45,087 nucleotides of DNA from Spirochaetales bacterium Spiro_05 (GTDB lineage: Bacteria > Spirochaetota > Spirochaetia > Sphaerochaetales > Sphaerochaetaceae), in contig LVBG01000032.1 of the NCBI GenBank assembly GCA_001603115.1, positions 1 through 45,087 of the forward strand. The letters run 5' to 3'. The notes beneath the pieces were generated by a model. It was given only the letters and a program-made list of their open reading frames with translations, searched no databases and was not told the DNA's origin. A program made the translations under genes and the position numbers. Below are positions 40,578-45,087 of this stretch, piece after piece; position 1 is the stretch's first letter; the number at the start of each line of letters is the position of its first letter.

Positions 40578-42245
40578 TCAGGCTTTCTGTGCTTTCATGT
40601 CGGCTTTGCAACGGTACATTGCATCATCGGCCTTGCTGACGATGTTTGCAAACTTTTCCTTCTTCTTGGGAATATAGACTGCCGAACCCACGGCTACCTG
40701 GTAGGTTACTTTTTGTGAAGTGGAGAAGTACTCAAGCACGGTGTTTGCAAGGTTCTGGACGCTTATCTCGGTGACAGAAGGGATGATGGCAAGAAATTCA
40801 TCCCCACCATACCGGAACACCTTTGCATGATGTGGCAGCAGGTGAACCAAGCGCTGGGAGAAGTCCTTGAGAATCAGATCGCCGGCTTTGTGCCCTTCTC
40901 GGTCGTTGATGAGTTTCAGATCGTTGATATCCATCATCAATACGCCCAGGGGCTCCAGATGGGTTTTTTTGGTAATCCGTTCAAGTTCCCGTTCATAGGA
41001 AGCTCTGTTTCCGACTGCAGTCAGGGCATCGGTATATGCCATTTCCAACAACATCTGCTCCTTGAGCAGCCCTTCGGTCTTCTGCCGAACCAACGTTATG
41101 CTATGCCAGAAGAGCACCACAGCCGCCATGGCCATACCAAAGTGGAGGATGACTGCACTTTCGAGGGTGATGTTCATTGCTAGCAGCACCACCTCGGCAA
41201 GGATGGAGAAGAGCAGAAACCCCATGGCCAGAAGAAACGAGCTGAGCTTGGAGTTTCCCTTGAGGTACTCAATGAAAAGACATGCGAAGAGACTGAGCAA
41301 AAAGAGTGCCAGTGCCAGTCCGCTTACCAGCAGAAGATCCGTATATTGGGTGATTCCCAGAACCTGTAGCACTGCTCCGAGAACGTAGACAAGGATGAAA
41401 AACAGGCTGATTCTGCGGAAGTGGCGGATTCTCCGATGCACTGGGTAGGAGTGATAAATGTAGTTGACCAGAAAGTTGGGAAGCAGGTAGAGAGAGAAAA
41501 AGCTGAGGTTGATCAACAAGGCGGGATTGCGGAAGAAAAGAAATTTGCTGGGCGTCTGACTGAACACCCAACTGCCAAGCATGAGCAACACCAAGCCGAA
41601 GTAGAAGAAGCTCTTGCGCTCATCCTTGGTTTGGATGGCGAAGGAGAACACGAAGATCAGCGTTCCCAGCAACAGGAGGGAAAATCCAAAGAAGAAGGAT
41701 GGCCACTCCTGAAACTTCGTGAGCAAGAGCGAAGCCTTGCTTCCTGCCAGTACTGGCCTTATGTGGCCTGCAAATGAGTTGTTAGATGTGTAAGCGTAGA
41801 TGAGGGAGAGCTTTTTTCCCTGAAAGCGGTCATCGATACGGACGAAATGAGTAGTGGCTCCTCCGTACACCGGACGCTTCCAGCCCTTCTTCGGCCCCGT
41901 GAAGGAGTAGATCAGCTCATCATCAACCTTGACCAAGAGGCTGCTCATGCTGGTATCTACTGCGATTGCTGTGTGATGGTTCGGCAGCTCAGCTGGCAAT
42001 TGCATGGAAATGGTGAATGTCTTGCCTAGATAGGGTCCGCTGATGGTATAGGGAAGCGTTACATTCCTTGCGATGATGTTCCCGTCCTCGGCGATGGTCC
42101 ATGGACCTTCCCACTCAGTCACCGGTTCGTTGAGCAACGCCTCCATCTCGAGGAAGGAGTCGAAATGAAACGCCAGAACCAAGGCGACCAAGGCAAGGAA
42201 CACAAGTATTCTCTGAATCTGATGTTCAGCCGATGTTGCAGACAT
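40578..42245 (-). CDS. Membrane diguanylate cyclase (7TMR-DISM-like sensor plus GGDEF)
   Basis: The ATG at 42245 gives 555 residues; a GTG two codons upstream is possible. A signal-anchor helix (RILVFLALVALVLAFHF) precedes an extracytoplasmic beta-sandwich (about 35-175, with ISMQLPAELPNHHTAIAVDTSMSSLLVKVDDELIYSF). Seven helices follow (about 180-385), then a GGDEF domain from about 395. It has the start AYTDALTAVGNRASYEREL, DINDLKLINDREGHKAGDLIL and the intact active site RYGGDEF near 475. The five-residue-upstream RxxD inhibitory site is absent. It makes c-di-GMP in response to an external signal. No EAL or PilZ partner lies in the window. Confidence 0.92.
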   Translation of the reverse strand: MSATSAEHQIQRILVFLALVALVLAFHFDSFLEMEALLNEPVTEWEGPWTIAEDGNIIARNVTLPYTISGPYLGKTFTISMQLPAELPNHHTAIAVDTSMSSLLVKVDDELIYSFTGPKKGWKRPVYGGATTHFVRIDDRFQGKKLSLIYAYTSNNSFAGHIRPVLAGSKASLLLTKFQEWPSFFFGFSLLLLGTLIFVFSFAIQTKDERKSFFYFGLVLLMLGSWVFSQTPSKFLFFRNPALLINLSFFSLYLLPNFLVNYIYHSYPVHRRIRHFRRISLFFILVYVLGAVLQVLGITQYTDLLLVSGLALALFLLSLFACLFIEYLKGNSKLSSFLLAMGFLLFSILAEVVLLAMNITLESAVILHFGMAMAAVVLFWHSITLVRQKTEGLLKEQMLLEMAYTDALTAVGNRASYERELERITKKTHLEPLGVLMMDINDLKLINDREGHKAGDLILKDFSQRLVHLLPHHAKVFRYGGDEFLAIIPSVTEISVQNLANTVLEYFSTSQKVTYQVAVGSAVYIPKKKEKFANIVSKADDAMYRCKADMKAQKA

Positions 42246-42268
42246 ACACACCCCTCATTGCTCTGTGT

Positions 42269-43054
42269 CTATTGGGCTTTCCTGATCTCCGGATGCCCCT
42301 TCTCATTGAGTTTGCGTTGGATGAACTTATCAGCTTCCAACTTGGAGAGAAGGTTTCCGAGGCTTCGGTAACTGCTGCGCTCGATCATTCTGCTCTTATC
42401 CATCTGGTGAAACTTCACCCCAACATAACTGACCAGTTGCCAGGCATCGGGATCGAACGACTCGACCACCTTTTTCATCAGGTCTTCCACCATACGGTCC
42501 ATCTTTCGGGTGTGGGCAGGATCACTTTTCTCTTCGCGCTTGGTTTTTGGGCCTGCACTTTCCTTCACATCCTCACTCTTTGGTTTGGGCATGAAGGACT
42601 CAATGATCAGAATCTCATCACAGCAGTTGTTGAAGATGGGTTTGTCGCTGACCATCTCCTTGGTGACCAGATACACTTCTTTCCCATATTTGCGCAGGGC
42701 TTCCATGATGACGGTGAAGTCGCTGTCGCTGGTGATGAAGACATAGCGGTCTATCACCGGGGTGTTGATGATGATGGTCTCAAGCGCCTCCAAACTGATG
42801 ATCAGGTCGGCCCGATTCTTGAAATTTGTGGTGATCGAAGGAGTGTCACGGATGGTGAAATTATACTCGGCGAGTTGTTTCTCGAGCTTTTTGATGGACT
42901 TGGAATTCCCGCAAGCCATCTTGATGACGAAGATGTTCTCCTCTTCAGGACTGTCGTTATGCTTGAGCGTGAGTTCCTCGAAGAGCATCTTGAGGTCCAG
43001 CCCCGAAGGGATGTTCTCCAAGTCGATGTAAATGGCATTGTTCTTTCTTCTCAT
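42269..43054 (-). CDS. NYN domain protein with C-terminal winged-helix-like region
   Basis: The 261-residue protein has an NYN (PIN-like nuclease) domain in residues 1-160. NNAIYIDLENIP has the first acidic residue (Asp near 10), KNRADLIISLEAL the second, and DRYVFITSDSDFTVIMEALRKYGKEVYLV the SDSDF motif with the last Asp residues. A charged linker (about 158-185) leads to a C-terminal helix-rich domain (DAWQLVSYVGVKFHQMDKSRMIERSSYRSLGNLLSKLEADKFIQ) that resembles the OST-HTH/LOTUS fold, which binds RNA. Proteins of this type are thought to act on RNA. It is preceded by GAGGGTCACCC and followed by the GGDEF gene after 23 bases. Confidence 0.87.
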   Translation of the reverse strand: MRRKNNAIYIDLENIPSGLDLKMLFEELTLKHNDSPEEENIFVIKMACGNSKSIKKLEKQLAEYNFTIRDTPSITTNFKNRADLIISLEALETIIINTPVIDRYVFITSDSDFTVIMEALRKYGKEVYLVTKEMVSDKPIFNNCCDEILIIESFMPKPKSEDVKESAGPKTKREEKSDPAHTRKMDRMVEDLMKKVVESFDPDAWQLVSYVGVKFHQMDKSRMIERSSYRSLGNLLSKLEADKFIQRKLNEKGHPEIRKAQ

Positions 43055-43072
43055 GGGTGACCCTCTTTGCCT

Positions 43073-43101
43073 ACTATACTACACCTTTGGGCAGGCCGAA
43101 A
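43073..43101 (-). promoter_or_regulatory. Possible promoter of the NYN gene
   Basis: On the minus strand TTTCGG (43101-43096), 17 bases, TATAGT (43078-43073). The -35 box is weak. The start codon follows 18 bases later. Confidence 0.4.
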
Positions 43102-43125
43102 GTGCGAAGTAGGGAGGAAGCTTGT

Positions 43126-44430
43126 CTAAAAGGGTACTTTTGTCATGAAATGGAGCCGGTTATTATGAGTTGGATGGGTAAAGCTTAACGATTGGGCGTG
43201 GAGGTGCAGTCTTGTTTCCATACCTGTCCCGTAAAGGCGGTCTCCAAGTATGGGCAACCCAAGTCCTTTTGGATGGGAGCTGTGCAGACGCAGTTGGTGA
43301 GTTCTTCCGCTGTGCGGGGTGAACAGCACTCGAGTGACAAGCATCCCGTTGTCCAATCTCTCAACTGCGAGGCGCTTATAGCGTGTGGTGCCCCACTTGC
43401 CCTGCAATTCGTCATAGATTTGTCGGGGTCGGTTTTCCACATCGAGGCGGAATGGGAGGGTGATGACTCCCGATTCAGAGGTGAGTACACCCTCCAGCAG
43501 TGCGACATATTGCTTGTCCACCGACTGGTTCTGAAACTGCAGAGAGAGGGCTCGATGCGCGTGCTTGGTCAAAGCCAGCACCAGAAGTCCCGAGGTGTCC
43601 ATATCCAGACGATGGACAGCGCACTGAAGGGGAGCCTGGGGGAAGAGGGCTCTTACCCTGCTCTCGATGCAGTCCTGTTTCTCTTCCCCTCTGCCGGGGA
43701 CCGAAAGCAGGTGAGCTGGTTTGTTCACCACCACCAGGTCCTCATCCTGATAGACGATGTCCAGGCCGAGCATCCGCTCAAGGATTGGCTTGCATTTTTC
43801 ATCACAGGGGCCATAGAACTCCAGATGGGTCCGCTTATGGTCGGCTGTTTCATTTCCGAAGAAGAATTCGGCCATGCTCACAGGGCGCATGCAGTGCGAA
43901 AAGGCGTACGCAAGCAGCTTGATCGCACAACAGTCCCCGCTTCCGGTGGGAATCTTTCCATCCGGGAAACAGTCGAAAAGGCTGACCGTGTCTCCGGTGA
44001 TGGTCGGGATCCTGTAGAGGGAGTAGTAGGCTTGGAGGGCTTTGCGTGAGAGATGTGAGCGGGTGCGTGACAACGCGCTCTTTTTTTTCTCATCCTGCTC
44101 TTGGAGCATGGCCTTCCCCAACTCCTTGATTTGGGGATCGAAGGAGCGTTCGTACTGATGAAAGGTATCATCATCAATGAGATGTCCTACCCAGCCGGGA
44201 AGATTCCTCCTTCCCAGGCAGCTTCCGCTGAAGGCCTTGAGCAAGACTTCATTACCTTCCACGTCCAGGGCGACAAGCACGCCGAACATTGCCCCTCCTT
44301 TGGCAGCGAAGAAGCCCTCGATGCCCAATGAGCCTTCTGCATCAAAGTCAACCACAGCGGTGGTGAGAAGCAGGTGCTGCAGTACTCGTGCATGCATTTG
44401 GGCCTTGTATTCGCTCAGGGGAGGATTCAT
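43126..44430 (-). CDS. RluA family pseudouridine synthase with long N-terminal domain
   Basis: The ATG at 44430 gives 434 residues. The C-terminal half (about 225-434) is the RluA catalytic domain: LDIVYQDEDLVVVNKPAHLLSVPG, then VHRLDMDTSGLLVLALTKHAH with the catalytic Asp (HRLDMDTSG), HSGRTHQLRLHSSHPKGLGLPILGDRLYG. The first 220 residues form an extra domain with GAMFGVLVALDVEGNEVLLKAFSGSCLGRRNLPGWVGHLIDDDTF and then HLSRKALQAYYSL and FPDGKIPTGSGDCCAIKLLAYAFSH. I know this extension from a subgroup of RluA-like proteins; its role is not defined. A promoter starts seven bases from the ATG, so the mRNA may be leaderless. Confidence 0.92.
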   Translation of the reverse strand: MNPPLSEYKAQMHARVLQHLLLTTAVVDFDAEGSLGIEGFFAAKGGAMFGVLVALDVEGNEVLLKAFSGSCLGRRNLPGWVGHLIDDDTFHQYERSFDPQIKELGKAMLQEQDEKKKSALSRTRSHLSRKALQAYYSLYRIPTITGDTVSLFDCFPDGKIPTGSGDCCAIKLLAYAFSHCMRPVSMAEFFFGNETADHKRTHLEFYGPCDEKCKPILERMLGLDIVYQDEDLVVVNKPAHLLSVPGRGEEKQDCIESRVRALFPQAPLQCAVHRLDMDTSGLLVLALTKHAHRALSLQFQNQSVDKQYVALLEGVLTSESGVITLPFRLDVENRPRQIYDELQGKWGTTRYKRLAVERLDNGMLVTRVLFTPHSGRTHQLRLHSSHPKGLGLPILGDRLYGTGMETRLHLHAQSLSFTHPTHNNRLHFMTKVPF

Positions 44431-44437
44431 GTTCCCT

Positions 44438-44466
44438 ATACTACGCAAAGAGCTGTCCTGGTGCAA
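44438..44466 (-). promoter_or_regulatory. Promoter of the RluA-type gene, near-leaderless
   Basis: On the minus strand TTGCAC (44466-44461), 17 bases, TAGTAT (44443-44438). Seven bases (AGGGAAC) then lead to the ATG at 44430. Confidence 0.5.
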
Positions 44467-44521
44467 GCTTGGCCTTGGCAAAGGCTATCGGCTGTGGCAA
44501 TATGAATCCAAGGAACAGGCA

Positions 44522-45087
44522 ATGAAACCAACGTTGGAACTTGATATGTTTTCGGTGGTCCTGATGCTATTTGCAATCGTCCTCGCCTACAGGAGTGTGA
44601 GTACCAATCCTCGCAATCGGTGGTACATACTCTCCTGCCTCTCCTTGCTTCTTGTACTTGGAACCGAGCTGTTCGCCTACCAGGTTGATGATGTGGGAGT
44701 TGCGAGCCAGATTTTCTTCCATCGGCTCACCAATGTGCTCGGCTTTTCCCTCAATCCTGTGGTGTGTTACTTCCTCTTGCACTTCATCGGCTATTCGCAC
44801 TATCAAAAGAGAAGCCGGCTACTCCTGCTGCCTCTTATTGCCAATGCTTTGCTCAGTGGTATCAGCTACCATACCGGTTGGTTCTTCTCCGTCGATGCCA
44901 TGAATATCTATCACCGTGGACCATTTTTCTTCGTTTCGGCGGTGATCACCCTCTTTTACTACTTTCTCTGCATTCTCCACCTCATCAAGACGCTCAAGCG
45001 GTATGAGGCTTCTGACCGGCCCCTGCTCTTGTGCATTCTCATCGTTCCGCTCATCGGATTTGCAGCCCAGATGATTTGGCCTTGGGT
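44522..45087 (+). CDS. Multi-spanning membrane sensor protein, N-terminal part (partial)
   Basis: The ATG at 44522, with AAGGAAC upstream, opens a frame running off the end of the window; 188 codons are seen. The sequence is almost all membrane: MFSVVLMLFAIVLAYRSV, WYILSCLSLLLVLGTELFAYQV, LTNVLGFSLNPVVCYFLLHFIG, LLLLPLIANALLSGISYHTGWFF, FFFVSAVITLFYYFLCILHLI and LLLCILIVPLIGFAAQMIW, about six helices. A cytoplasmic signalling output, often GGDEF or histidine kinase, commonly follows such a 7TM region, but none is visible here. It is divergent from the RluA-type gene. Confidence 0.78.
   Translation, partial: MKPTLELDMFSVVLMLFAIVLAYRSVSTNPRNRWYILSCLSLLLVLGTELFAYQVDDVGVASQIFFHRLTNVLGFSLNPVVCYFLLHFIGYSHYQKRSRLLLLPLIANALLSGISYHTGWFFSVDAMNIYHRGPFFFVSAVITLFYYFLCILHLIKTLKRYEASDRPLLLCILIVPLIGFAAQMIWPW

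Noticed and set aside
42233-43060. 275-residue plus-strand frame antisense to the NYN gene
   Set aside because: The minus-strand frame has clear NYN motifs; this is a shadow.
43192-44049. 285-residue plus-strand frame antisense to the RluA-type gene
   Set aside because: The synthase motifs on the minus strand are unambiguous.
1-45087. tRNA, rRNA, CRISPR, insertion sequence, prophage or integrative element
   Set aside because: I saw no cloverleaf, rRNA, repeat array, transposase, integrase or flanking direct repeats.

Overview
The window reads as chromosomal DNA of a free-living anaerobic diderm, most likely a Sphaerochaeta-type spirochaete. This rests on recognised protein families and overall gene style, since no database search was possible. 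The signs are: apolipoprotein N-acyltransferase and outer-membrane beta-barrels (diderm), NIF-type Fe-S assembly, an aldehyde:ferredoxin-oxidoreductase-like protein and ferredoxin-type proteins (anaerobe), sugar-acid metabolism, and a moderate G+C content (about 52-54% by eye). I found no rRNA, tRNA, CRISPR array, insertion sequence or phage gene. The region looks like a stable, very tightly packed core/accessory chromosome with no gene-free stretch over 300 bases.

Layout. 1-3.8 kb: end of lnt, then cinA, rho and rpmE (L31). 3.9-6.3 kb: a degenerate galactokinase homologue, surE and a cysteine-cluster protein with overlapping ends. 6.3-8.1 kb: nifS and nifU. 8.1-11.4 kb (minus): a UxaE-type tagaturonate epimerase homologue and a TGS/ThrRS-like uridine-kinase fusion. 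11.5-17.8 kb: AOR-like protein, YfcE phosphodiesterase, alpha/beta hydrolase, YihY, ZIP transporter, an unknown protein and a small lipoprotein. 17.8-19.2 kb: a Crp/Fnr regulator divergent from a two-cluster ferredoxin protein. 19.2-25.7 kb (minus): a seven-gene operon of GntR regulator, slipin, ABC ATPase, two FtsX/LolCE-type permeases, LolA-like chaperone and beta-barrel. 25.8-27.3 kb: pirin and ferritin. 27.3-29.4 kb: KtrB and KtrA potassium uptake. 29.4-32.9 kb: gamma-carbonic anhydrase, then znuA-znuC-znuB-zur. 32.9-38.2 kb (minus): MMPL/RND transporter, a second LolA-like chaperone, a second beta-barrel and a membrane-bound LuxR regulator. 38.3-39.8 kb: pyruvate kinase. 39.8-44.4 kb (minus): a beta-barrel-like protein, a GGDEF protein, an NYN protein and an RluA-type synthase. 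44.5 kb to the end: a truncated membrane sensor.

The most interesting theme is a pair of parallel trans-envelope modules. Each has an energised inner-membrane machine (ABC in one, MMPL/RND in the other), a LolA-like periplasmic chaperone sharing the motif GSD-[L/F]-SY-x-DM, and an outer-membrane barrel, all translationally coupled. The ABC version has its own GntR repressor, and a perfect inverted repeat overlaps a near-consensus promoter in front of it. I infer two routes carrying lipid or lipoprotein cargo to the outer membrane.

Other themes: four of eight convergent gene pairs interlock their stop codons in a four-base CTAG/CTAA overlap, and only one pair is separated by a terminator. Several genes have a good promoter so close to the start codon that the mRNA should be leaderless or nearly so. 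Rho carries a long Asn/Arg/Gln-rich disordered insertion.
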